Source: Burkholderiaceae bacterium
Lineage (GTDB): Bacteria > Pseudomonadota > Gammaproteobacteria > Burkholderiales > Burkholderiaceae_E
Reading direction: 5' to 3'
Length of the DNA stretch: 15,403 bases
Assembly (NCBI GenBank): GCA_023258775.1
Contig: JALQWJ010000011.1
Span: 1 to 15,403 of the forward strand
Shown here: in pieces, positions 1-6,860 of the stretch
Numbering within the stretch: the first letter of the stretch is position 1
Layout of the letters: each line of letters opens with the position of its first letter
Notes under the pieces: model-generated
The model's input: the letters and a program-made list of their open reading frames with translations, nothing else
The model's database searches: none
What the model was told of the DNA's origin: nothing
Translations under genes and position numbers: made by a program

Positions 1-412
1 TCCGGTGTCACGCGTGCGTATGGCCTGCAATGGCATCGCGGCCAAGCCCGCGAGCACGACGATCCGCCACTTATCCAAAAAGGCGCTAGGCGACGGACTT
101 TGGGTGAGTTTGATAAGTTGCAAACTCGACACTGGAAGAACGCATCAAATCCGGGTGCACCTGGCTTCCAAAGGCTTTGCATTGATTGGGGATCCACTCT
201 ATGGTCGCGTTGCAGCAGACAGAGCACTGGTTGCAAGCGATGATCGCTATGAAATGTTTAGCTCAAGTGGCCAGGCACTTCATGCCAGTGTGCTTCAACT
301 TCCTCATCCATCAACGCAGTCGATGCTTAGGCTTTATAGCAGTCCAACCTGGAGTCTTGGGATAACAATGCCAACGCTTGAGTCGCTCGTCGAGCTATGG
401 GATTTAACGTGA
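1..412 (+). CDS. rluD: Ribosomal large subunit pseudouridine synthase D, C-terminal part (partial)
   Basis: This is the last ~136 codons of an RluD-type pseudouridine synthase. The reading frame is open from base 2 and ends at TGA 410-412; the true start lies to the left of the window. The enzyme isomerises uridines in helix 69 of 23S rRNA. The visible part carries the family's C-terminal signature KLDTGRTHQIRVHLA, followed by GDPLYG and a QALHA block with the usual proline-rich tail. The catalytic Asp (HRLD motif) and the S4-like domain would be upstream and cannot be checked. A GTG at base 5 could be read as a start but lies inside the conserved catalytic domain. rluD followed directly by pgeF/yfiH is a widespread proteobacterial order, which supports RluD over the related RluC/RluA. 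The gap to the next gene is 12 bp, so co-transcription is likely. Confidence 0.88.
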   Translation, partial: PVSRVRMACNGIAAKPASTTIRHLSKKALGDGLWVSLISCKLDTGRTHQIRVHLASKGFALIGDPLYGRVAADRALVASDDRYEMFSSSGQALHASVLQLPHPSTQSMLRLYSSPTWSLGITMPTLESLVELWDLT

Positions 413-424
413 TAGGGATCGGAC

Positions 425-1309
425 GTGATGGGTTTTAATTCAAATCGTTTAGATTTTAGTGAACACCGCGTTCCCCAATCCTGGCTGCGACCGTCTTGGG
501 ACTTTGCTTTTGCAATGCATCGTGCGGATCAGCGGGCGCAAGCAGCATGTTTGGCCAAACGCTATGTTGTGCTTTGCAGCAATCGTCACGGTGGTGTTAG
601 TGAGGGTGCCTTCTCTTCGATGAATCTGGGCCTTGGCCAGGGTGATGAACATCATTTAGTGATGGAAAATCGAAAACGACTGGCAACACACCTCGCCGTG
701 CCAGCACGCTATTTGCGCTTGACTCATGGCGCGCATTGCGTGAACGCCGATGAAATAGCCTTGGAACGAAGCCTACCTGAAGCAGATGCTGCAGTGCTCC
801 AAAAACCTGGTCATGCCTTAGTCATGCTGACCGGAGATTGTGTACCTATCGTACTTGCTGATGCTAAGGGAAGAGGGCTTGCCTTGGTTCATGCTGGCTG
901 GCGTGGTCTGGCCTTGGGTGTTATAGAGTCTGCTGTCATAGCTTTGCGCAAATCCTTGGGTGACGATGCCCCTTTGCTTGCCTGGATTGGGCCCTGCATC
1001 GGTGCGGCAGCATTTGAAGTGGGTGAAGAGGTGCTGATGGCTTTTCCTCCAGATCAGCGTGGTGAGCATTTCTTTCGAAAACGTCCTGCTGAAAAGGCTG
1101 CCGAGCGCTGGATGGGTGATTTGATTGCACTGACGAGAGCGCGTTTAGTGATGTCAGCTGTGGGCGCCATCGGAGGCGGGCTTTGGTGCACCTGGCATGA
1201 CGATGCCCGATTTTTTTCCCATCGGCGGCAGGGCGGGGGCGGTCGCTTTGCAACTGCAATTGCGATACGCCATGAGGCTGTTCAGGAAAGCGTAAGTGTT
1301 TTGCGATAG
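425..1309 (+). CDS. pgeF: Peptidoglycan editing factor PgeF / YfiH-family multicopper (laccase-fold) protein
   Basis: This 294-residue protein belongs to the YfiH/PgeF (Cu-oxidase_4) family. Members have been described as polyphenol oxidases, as purine nucleoside phosphorylase/adenosine deaminase-type enzymes and, in E. coli, as a peptidoglycan amino-acid editing factor. The metal-site signature is complete: His101 in LTHGAH, Cys139 in TGDCVPI and His156 in VHAGWRG. The Cys-His spacing of 17 equals that in E. coli YfiH. The start is GTG 425 or the adjacent ATG 428, with no strong ribosome binding site. About 40 residues before the conserved SNRHGGVSEG block make it longer than the usual ~245-260. 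It is probably translated from the rluD transcript. I am sure of the family; the physiological substrate is not settled. Confidence 0.88.
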   Translation: MMGFNSNRLDFSEHRVPQSWLRPSWDFAFAMHRADQRAQAACLAKRYVVLCSNRHGGVSEGAFSSMNLGLGQGDEHHLVMENRKRLATHLAVPARYLRLTHGAHCVNADEIALERSLPEADAAVLQKPGHALVMLTGDCVPIVLADAKGRGLALVHAGWRGLALGVIESAVIALRKSLGDDAPLLAWIGPCIGAAAFEVGEEVLMAFPPDQRGEHFFRKRPAEKAAERWMGDLIALTRARLVMSAVGAIGGGLWCTWHDDARFFSHRRQGGGGRFATAIAIRHEAVQESVSVLR

Positions 1310-1434
1310 AGTCTGTATCGTTGCGCAGGTTGCATACGATTTCGCCCGTTATGCGTTTTTTTGTGCGATCTGAGTTTGTTGAATTGAATGCTCTAAGTTT
1401 TGATTTTTTGCGAGAATTTTTTTCTGATTCAATG

Positions 1435-1439
1435 AGGAG
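1435..1439 (+). promoter_or_regulatory. Ribosome binding site of phaC
   Basis: AGGAG is placed seven bases before the ATG at 1447. It is the strongest Shine-Dalgarno match near either candidate start and decides for the long, 665-residue PhaC rather than an internal start at ATG 1801 (Met119), which has only an AGG touching the codon. The 137-bp gap before phaC (1310-1446) is A+T-rich near its end and probably holds the pha promoter, but I see no convincing -35/-10 pair. Confidence 0.7.
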
Positions 1440-1446
1440 TTGATTC

Positions 1447-3444
1447 ATGGTGAGCAAGCGTTTAACCAATAAAGCTGACTCGAGAGCGAGGGACGAGAAA
1501 GCGCCAGGGTCCAAAGCCTCAACGAAGGCAAAGATCGGAGTATCAGCAAAACCCGCTACCACCAACAAGTCAAAGACTGAGTTAGAAGGACAGCGCAGTC
1601 GCTCAACTAGGGTAAAGACTGAGCTTCAGGTCCAGACGCCAAAGCGGCGCGCCTTGCCTGCCAAGACAAAGGCATCGGTGTCTCAACGAACTGCTGCCGA
1701 GTCTAGCCTTGCTTCTATGGTTAAAGACACCACCGTACCCAGGGCAAGGACGAGATCCAATGCTGGCGAAGCGAAAAAAACTGAAGCTGAAGCCACCAGG
1801 ATGAATGCCAATATTGGTTTTGAGGAAGTTCAGCAGGCTTGGGCCTCGGTGATGCAACCCTGGTCGGCGCTACCGGCCTGGTCCATCAACCCAGAGGCGC
1901 TTAGCGGCCTGCAGCGCGAGTACCTTCAAAGGGCACAGTCGCTAATGGCCTCACCCGGAGCCACGGGGCTTGGCGGAGATAAACGCTTTAGCCATGATGC
2001 CTGGCAGAAGGGACCCTTTGCCCTAGCGGCTTCAGCGTATTTGCTCAATGCCGAGTTTATGGCGCGCATAGCCGAACTGGTCGAAGCTGATGAAAAAACG
2101 AAAGACCGTATCCGCTTTGCTACCGAGCAATGGGTGGATGCTGCGGCGCCCTCAAATTTTCTTGCCACCAATCCTGAGGCGCAACAGCGCATGCTTGAAT
2201 CGGGCGGCGAAAGCCTCAGGCAGGGCATGGAAAACCTGATGCATGACCTCGCAGCGGGTCGGATCTCACAAAGCGATGAAACCGCCTTTGAAGTTGGTCG
2301 CAATGTTGCAACATCTGAGGGTGCTGTGGTTTTTCGTAATGAATTAATGGAAATTATTCAATACAAACCGATCACGGAAAGGGTGGCAAAGCGACCCTTA
2401 TTGATGGTCCCGCCTTGTATTAATAAATTCTATATTTTAGATCTTCAACCTGATAACTCGCTTGTTCAGCATTGCCTCGCCGAGGGTGTTCAAGTCTTTA
2501 TGCTGTCCTGGCGCAATGTCGATGAGTCGATGAGCCAAATCACTTGGGATGATTATCTCGAGATAGGAGCGATCGAAGCCATTCGCGTCGTCCAAGAGAT
2601 CAGTGCGCAAGAGGAGATTAATTTGCTTGGCTTTTGCGTTGGCGGAACCATCGTCGGTGCAACCCTGGCCGCACTGGCAGCACGAAAGATTTACCCGATT
2701 GCATCGCTAACCTTACTCACCACCTTGCTTGATTTTTCCCACCCCGGCGTACTTGGCGTTTTCATTGATGAACAGCATGTGCGCATGCGTGAGCAAAATC
2801 TTGGTCAGGGTGGTGTGATGCGCGGCAAAGAGCTTGCAGCAACCTTCTCTGCGCTTCGCCCCAATGACCTGGTCTGGAATTACTTCGTCAACAATTATCT
2901 GAAGGGCGAAAGGCCAGCCGCTTTTGATCTTTTGTATTGGAATGCAGACTCGACCAATCTGCCAGGACCTATGTTTGCCTGGTACCTGCGACATATGTAC
3001 CTACAAAACCAGCTTTGTAAGCCTAAGCAGCTGACTTGTCTTGGTGAGACGATTGATCTCGGTGCCATCGATGCACCGAGCTATATCTTTGCTGCGAGAG
3101 ACGACCACATTGTGCCCTGGCAGTCGGCATACCTGAGCACCCAACATCTTGGTGGCGAGAGGCGATTTATTTTGGGTGCAAGTGGGCATATCGCTGGCAC
3201 GATTAACTCAGCCAAGCGAAACCGTCGCAGCTACTGGACTGCTGCGCCGCAGCATTTGCCTTCGAATCCGGATGCCTGGTTAGAAGTTGCGGCTGAGCAG
3301 CAGGGGAGTTGGTGGCGGGATTGGTCAGCATGGCTTGCCCAATACGCCGGTGGCGAACGACTTGCTCCGCGCAGCTTTGGCAATGCTGAATACCAGGCGA
3401 TTGACCCGGCGCCCGGGCCTTATGTCAAACAGCGCGCAACTTAA
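1447..3444 (+). CDS. phaC: Class I poly(3-hydroxyalkanoate) synthase with basic N-terminal extension
   Basis: PhaC polymerises (R)-3-hydroxybutyryl-CoA into PHB at the granule surface. The lipase-like box GFCVGG gives catalytic Cys397. The other triad members are Asp553 in DDHIVPW and His581 in GASGHIAG; the Asp-His spacing of 28 equals that of the Cupriavidus necator enzyme (D480/H508). The synthase N-terminal domain begins around Phe125 and the alpha/beta-hydrolase part around residue 310. At 665 residues it is ~75 longer than the C. necator synthase. The excess is residues 1-118: 29 Lys/Arg against 11 Asp/Glu, rich in Ala/Ser/Thr, with no aromatic, His or Cys residue. This is disordered and histone-like in composition. 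AGGAG at 1435 supports the long start; ATG 1801 would give a normal ~547-residue form. Next is phaB, not phaA. Confidence 0.96.
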   Translation: MVSKRLTNKADSRARDEKAPGSKASTKAKIGVSAKPATTNKSKTELEGQRSRSTRVKTELQVQTPKRRALPAKTKASVSQRTAAESSLASMVKDTTVPRARTRSNAGEAKKTEAEATRMNANIGFEEVQQAWASVMQPWSALPAWSINPEALSGLQREYLQRAQSLMASPGATGLGGDKRFSHDAWQKGPFALAASAYLLNAEFMARIAELVEADEKTKDRIRFATEQWVDAAAPSNFLATNPEAQQRMLESGGESLRQGMENLMHDLAAGRISQSDETAFEVGRNVATSEGAVVFRNELMEIIQYKPITERVAKRPLLMVPPCINKFYILDLQPDNSLVQHCLAEGVQVFMLSWRNVDESMSQITWDDYLEIGAIEAIRVVQEISAQEEINLLGFCVGGTIVGATLAALAARKIYPIASLTLLTTLLDFSHPGVLGVFIDEQHVRMREQNLGQGGVMRGKELAATFSALRPNDLVWNYFVNNYLKGERPAAFDLLYWNADSTNLPGPMFAWYLRHMYLQNQLCKPKQLTCLGETIDLGAIDAPSYIFAARDDHIVPWQSAYLSTQHLGGERRFILGASGHIAGTINSAKRNRRSYWTAAPQHLPSNPDAWLEVAAEQQGSWWRDWSAWLAQYAGGERLAPRSFGNAEYQAIDPAPGPYVKQRAT

Positions 3445-3473
3445 GCGTTCGGGCCGATTCCTCCTCACAAGGC

Positions 3474-3489
3474 TGCGACGACCGTCGCA
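3474..3489. other. Short perfect hairpin in the phaC-phaB gap
   Basis: TGCGACG (3474-3480) and CGTCGCA (3483-3489) are perfect inverted copies around two bases, so the RNA would fold as about six pairs with a four-base loop. A weaker CGAGC/GCTCG pair follows at 3498-3516. Neither is followed by a run of T, so this is not a classical rho-independent terminator. It could be an mRNA-processing or stability element between phaC and phaB, or chance. GGCTATCG also occurs twice, at 3516-3523 and 3543-3550. Confidence 0.35.
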
Positions 3490-3599
3490 AACTCATTCGA
3501 GCAAATAAATCGCTCGGCTATCGTCGCTTGTGGCACGATGCGGGCTATCGGTTCGTCAGACAAATAAGAATTGCCAACCTATGATTTCAATTAACAAGC

Positions 3600-3605
3600 A
3601 AGGAG
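3600..3605 (+). promoter_or_regulatory. Ribosome binding site of phaB
   Basis: AAGGAG lies six bases before the phaB ATG at 3612. It is a near-perfect Shine-Dalgarno, stronger than that of its neighbours, suggesting efficient independent translation of phaB after the 167-bp gap behind phaC. Confidence 0.75.
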
Positions 3606-3611
3606 ACGAGG

Positions 3612-4349
3612 ATGACACAGCGTATTGCGTATGTAACTGGTGGTATGGGGGGTATTGGGACTGCGATTTGTCAGCGACTCCATAAGGAGGGCTATGTGGT
3701 TATCGCGGGTTGCGGGCCCAGTCGTGACCATGTGAAATGGATTGCCGAACAGGCCGAGGCCGGTTACCAGTTCCACGCATCGGTCGGGAACGTGAGCGAT
3801 TGGAATTCCACGAAAGAAGCTTTTGATCGGGTAAAAGCAGATTTTGGTAACCCTGATGTGCTTGTTAACAACGCTGGCATTACGAGGGATGGAACCTTTC
3901 GGAAAATGTCGGTTGATGATTGGCGCGCAGTTATGGACACTAATTTGAACTCGCTTTTCAATGTCACCAAACAGGTGATTGAAGGTATGCTCGATAAAGG
4001 TTTTGGTCGCATCGTCAACATTTCATCGGTAAACGGTCAAAAAGGACAATTCGGTCAGACCAATTATTCAACGGCGAAAGCTGGAATTCACGGGTTCACC
4101 ATGGCCTTGGCTCAGGAAGTTGCCAATAAGGGCATCACGGTCAACACGGTCTCGCCTGGTTACATTGGCACTGATATGGTTTCTGCAATGAGGCCCGATG
4201 TCTTGGAAAAAATTGTGGCTGGCATCCCTGTGAAGAGACTCGGAACTCCCCAAGAGATCGGTTCAATTGTTGCCTGGATCTCGAGTGATGAAGGCGGCTT
4301 TGCTACAGGGGCGGACTTTTCGCTTAACGGCGGATTGCATATGGGTTAA
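3612..4349 (+). CDS. phaB: Acetoacetyl-CoA reductase (NADPH-dependent, PHB synthesis)
   Basis: This 245-residue short-chain dehydrogenase/reductase reduces acetoacetyl-CoA to (R)-3-hydroxybutyryl-CoA, the monomer used by PhaC. Visible motifs are the Rossmann TGGMGGIG (residues 9-16), NNAG (86-89), the catalytic Ser139 in NISSVNG, and Tyr152/Lys156 in NYSTAKAG. The length and the C-terminal block ATGADFSLNGGLHMG match PhaB rather than FabG. A strong AAGGAG fixes the start. It follows phaC directly; the beta-ketothiolase gene phaA that commonly sits between them in Burkholderiales is missing, so thiolase must be encoded elsewhere. Confidence in acetoacetyl-CoA reductase over the homologous 3-oxoacyl-ACP reductase rests on the motif match plus the pha neighbourhood. 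Confidence 0.94.
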   Translation: MTQRIAYVTGGMGGIGTAICQRLHKEGYVVIAGCGPSRDHVKWIAEQAEAGYQFHASVGNVSDWNSTKEAFDRVKADFGNPDVLVNNAGITRDGTFRKMSVDDWRAVMDTNLNSLFNVTKQVIEGMLDKGFGRIVNISSVNGQKGQFGQTNYSTAKAGIHGFTMALAQEVANKGITVNTVSPGYIGTDMVSAMRPDVLEKIVAGIPVKRLGTPQEIGSIVAWISSDEGGFATGADFSLNGGLHMG

Positions 4350-4369
4350 GCCTCTGGCAAGCATGCTTT

Positions 4370-4449
4370 GATTTGCAACAGGCTGTAGCGAGCATCTCAA
4401 AGCGCTGGGGTTGAAGAAAAGTGTCCCAACGTTTGAAACGATTTGCAAC
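4370..4449. promoter_or_regulatory. Direct repeats GATTTGCAAC upstream of phaR, possible PhaR operator
   Basis: The ten-base sequence GATTTGCAAC occurs exactly twice in the 115-bp phaB-phaR gap, at 4370-4379 and 4440-4449, start to start 70 bp. Each holds the palindrome TTGCAA. The right copy is also flanked by TTGAA (4433-4437) and TTCAA (4456-4460), giving approximate dyad symmetry. PhaR proteins are known to bind TGC/TGCA-rich sites before phasin genes and their own gene, so an autoregulatory operator is plausible. This is an inference from position and sequence; no binding site is proven here. Confidence 0.4.
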
Positions 4450-4464
4450 CCGAGGTTCAATTTC

Positions 4465-5034
4465 ATGCAGGCAGCAAGACTGATCAAGAAGTATCCTAAT
4501 CGTCGCCTTTACGACACACAGACAAGCAGCTACATCACCCTGGGTGACGTTAAACAACTGGTTTTATCAGGCGACCGTTTGCTCGTTGAAGACGCCAAAA
4601 CAAGAGAAGACCTCACACGGAGCATTCTTTTGCAAATCATTCTTGAGGAGGAGGCGGGGGGAACACCGCTCTTCTCAAGTGAAATGCTTGCCCAAATGAT
4701 TCGTTTTTATGGACATGCAATGCAAGGCATGATGGGTACTTATCTTGAGAAAACGCTACAAAGTTTCGTTGAAATACAGACTAGGATGACCGATCAGTCC
4801 AAGGCTTTGTATGACGGTAACAAGACGATGCCAAATCCAGAATTGTGGACGCAGTTCATGGCCGGCCAGGCGCCAATGTTCCAGACTATGATGGCCAACT
4901 ACATCGATCAGTCGAAAAATATGTTTGTTCAAATGCAAGAACAAATGCAGCAACAGACCCGAAATATGTTTCAGGCATTTCCCTTTCAGGGGCCTGGCAG
5001 CAATCCTGGCGAACGGGATGAGGGAAAGACCTAG
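4465..5034 (+). CDS. phaR: Polyhydroxyalkanoate synthesis repressor PhaR
   Basis: PhaR is a DNA-binding repressor that also binds PHB granules. When granules form it leaves the DNA and phasin (phaP) genes are expressed. From ATG 4465 the protein has 189 residues and opens MQAARLIKKYPNRRLYDT, the signature of the PHB_acc_N DNA-binding domain (about residues 5-65). The PHB_acc part follows, and the tail is rich in Met and Gln (MQEQMQQQTRNMF). I chose ATG 4465 over the in-frame TTG 4411 because the conserved domain starts right after it, GAGG lies at 4452-4455, the resulting length is close to C. necator PhaR, and the GATTTGCAAC repeat at 4440 then falls outside the coding region. It sits 115 bp behind phaB and six bases before rimO. 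Confidence 0.92.
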   Translation: MQAARLIKKYPNRRLYDTQTSSYITLGDVKQLVLSGDRLLVEDAKTREDLTRSILLQIILEEEAGGTPLFSSEMLAQMIRFYGHAMQGMMGTYLEKTLQSFVEIQTRMTDQSKALYDGNKTMPNPELWTQFMAGQAPMFQTMMANYIDQSKNMFVQMQEQMQQQTRNMFQAFPFQGPGSNPGERDEGKT

Positions 5035-5040
5035 TCGGGT

Positions 5041-6399
5041 ATGAAGAAAGATCCAGCGGTTGGTTTTGTCTCCTTGGGTTGTCCCAAGGCCTTGGTCGAC
5101 TCCGAACAAATTATCACCAAGCTTCGCGCTGAGGGCTACCGGATTTCGTCCGATTATCAGGGTGCCGATCTTGTCGTGGTGAATACCTGCGGATTTATTG
5201 ATGCCGCTGTCCAAGAATCGCTTGACAGTATCGGTGAAGCAATTCGCGAGCAAGGTAAGGTGATTGTGACCGGCTGCCTTGGCCAACGAAGTAATGCCGA
5301 TGGCGAGAATCTCGTTCAAAGCTTACACCCGAAAGTGCTTGCCGTGACCGGTCCTCATGCCAGTGATGAGGTCATGGCGCATGTGCATCGTCACTTACCT
5401 AAACCTCATGACCCATATGTTGACCTGGTACCCGAGGCCGGGATTAAGCTAACCCCATCGCATTATGCGTATTTGAAGATCTCAGAAGGCTGCAATCATC
5501 GATGTAGTTTTTGTATCATTCCGTCGATGCGTGGTGATTTGGTGAGTCGACCTATTGGAGAGGTGATGCGTGAGGCAGAGGCACTTGCTCGATCAGGCGT
5601 CAAGGAACTCCTGGTGATTTCGCAAGACACCTCAGCCTATGGTGTTGATATTAAATATAGAACTGGGTTTGTCCAGGGGCGCCCAGTTCGTACACGACTT
5701 ACCGAACTTGTTAAAGAGCTTGCCAAACTAGGGCTTTGGGTACGTCTGCACTATATTTACCCCTATCCTCACGTCGATGAACTCTTTGAGTTGATGGCAC
5801 AAGGTCTTGTGCTTCCTTACTTGGATGTTCCCTTTCAGCATGCAAATCGTCGTATCTTAAAGCTGATGAAGCGGCCCGCAAGCGGGGAAGATGTTCTGCG
5901 ACGGATTGAGTCTTGGCGGCATGCCTGTCCCGATCTCAGCCTGCGCAGTACCTTCATTGCAGGATTTCCCTCGGAAACCGAAGAAGAGTTTCAAGAACTA
6001 CTCGATTTTTTATCGGAGGCGAAAATAGATCGGGCAGGTTGTTTCGCCTATTCTCCGGTCGAAGGTGCGAGCGCCAATCAAATTGCCGGCGCCTTACCGG
6101 AGGCGCTTCGCGAGGAGCGACGCGATCGTCTTATGCAGCATCAAGCAGCGATTAGCCGTGAGCGTTTAAAGCGATGGAAGGGTAAACGAATACAAGTCCT
6201 GATTGATGAACTGGAGCGAGACGATGATGGTGAGTTATTGGGTGCCATTGGCCGAAGCCCATCGGATGCGCCTGAGATTGACGGCCTTGTTTATCTTCGG
6301 CCACATCCAAGTCTAGCGGTCGGTCAGTTTGTGACGGCAAAAATCACTCGAAGTGATGACTATGACTTATATGGATCAGTTGTGCGCTCCGCTCATTAG
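5041..6399 (+). CDS. rimO: Ribosomal protein uS12 (S12) Asp methylthiotransferase RimO
   Basis: RimO is a radical-SAM enzyme that adds a methylthio group to the beta-carbon of a conserved aspartate in ribosomal protein S12. The 452-residue protein has all three parts. The N-terminal UPF0004 domain has cluster cysteines Cys14 ([12 protein letters not shown]), Cys50 (NTCGF) and Cys79 (TGCLG). The radical-SAM core has Cys151, Cys155 and Cys158 in [13 protein letters not shown]-terminal TRAM domain spans roughly 380-447. [12 protein letters not shown] and FQHAN favour RimO over the tRNA enzyme MiaB. ATG 5041 is six bases after the phaR stop, so it is probably in the phaR transcript. Its stop overlaps by four bases the stop of the convergent MAPEG gene. 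Confidence 0.95.
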   Translation: MKKDPAVGFVSLGCPKALVDSEQIITKLRAEGYRISSDYQGADLVVVNTCGFIDAAVQESLDSIGEAIREQGKVIVTGCLGQRSNADGENLVQSLHPKVLAVTGPHASDEVMAHVHRHLPKPHDPYVDLVPEAGIKLTPSHYAYLKISEGCNHRCSFCIIPSMRGDLVSRPIGEVMREAEALARSGVKELLVISQDTSAYGVDIKYRTGFVQGRPVRTRLTELVKELAKLGLWVRLHYIYPYPHVDELFELMAQGLVLPYLDVPFQHANRRILKLMKRPASGEDVLRRIESWRHACPDLSLRSTFIAGFPSETEEEFQELLDFLSEAKIDRAGCFAYSPVEGASANQIAGALPEALREERRDRLMQHQAAISRERLKRWKGKRIQVLIDELERDDDGELLGAIGRSPSDAPEIDGLVYLRPHPSLAVGQFVTAKITRSDDYDLYGSVVRSAH

Positions 6400-6776
6400 C
6401 GAATCGAAAGACCAATAAGGGCTAAGGCGCTACCAAATCCTACGAACCATACAAGACTGCGTAACAAGGCTTTATCGAGGTAGTAGGCGGCCAGATAAAT
6501 TAGCCTTGATATGACGAAACTCATACAAAGCAAGTCTCGGGTGTTGGCATCAAGCGCTGCATGCAGTGCAAAGAGCAAGGCGGCCGCAAACACAATCAAG
6601 GCTTCCCAACTGTTGGCCTGGGCTGCAAGCGCGCGTTGGCGCCGGGGCTCATTCATTTGTTGTCCCCATTGCCGAGGGTTATGGTTGTCATAATCGCTTG
6701 CTCCCCACTTTTGCAAGCCGGCAGCCACGATAGGAAGTAGGCATGCAATTAATAGGCTGTAGGCAGGAATGTTCAT
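6396..6776 (-). CDS. MAPEG-family integral membrane protein
   Basis: This 126-residue protein resembles bacterial members of the MAPEG family (membrane-associated proteins in eicosanoid and glutathione metabolism). Four hydrophobic helices are visible, at about residues 4-20, 56-74, 80-97 and 104-124. Between the first two lies a basic segment [20 protein letters not shown], which holds the family's Arg-rich, N-x-x-E-like motif. Some family members are glutathione transferases or peroxidases, but most short bacterial ones have no assigned substrate and none is assigned here. It lies 84 bp downstream of serB on the same strand and could be the last gene of an mfd-serB transcript. Its TAA overlaps the rimO TAG tail to tail. 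Confidence 0.8.
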   Translation of the reverse strand: MNIPAYSLLIACLLPIVAAGLQKWGASDYDNHNPRQWGQQMNEPRRQRALAAQANSWEALIVFAAALLFALHAALDANTRDLLCMSFVISRLIYLAAYYLDKALLRSLVWFVGFGSALALIGLSIR

Positions 6777-6860
6777 AGGCTTGTGTTTTCCTTAGTTGAC
6801 TTCTCTCGAGCCTGCTAGCGCGAGCCGATTCGTCGAGGGCTTTAAGGACATCAGTACGCG

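Noticed and set aside
1310..1446. A sigma-70 promoter in the pgeF-phaC gap (for example TTGCAT with a TTATGC-like box).
   Set aside because: Several weak matches are possible and none stands out in this A+T-rich stretch, so no position is given.
936..1568. A 210-codon open frame on the minus strand across the pgeF end and the phaC start.
   Set aside because: It runs antisense through two well-supported genes, shows no known motif, and its composition is that of a mirrored coding frame.
3287..3508. A 73-codon plus-strand frame overlapping the end of phaC.
   Set aside because: It is out of frame inside phaC for most of its length, is arginine-rich without any motif, and has no ribosome binding site.
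4411..4464. TTG 4411 as the phaR start, adding 18 residues.
   Set aside because: The added residues do not belong to the family domain, no good ribosome binding site precedes TTG, and the stretch contains one of the GATTTGCAAC repeats.
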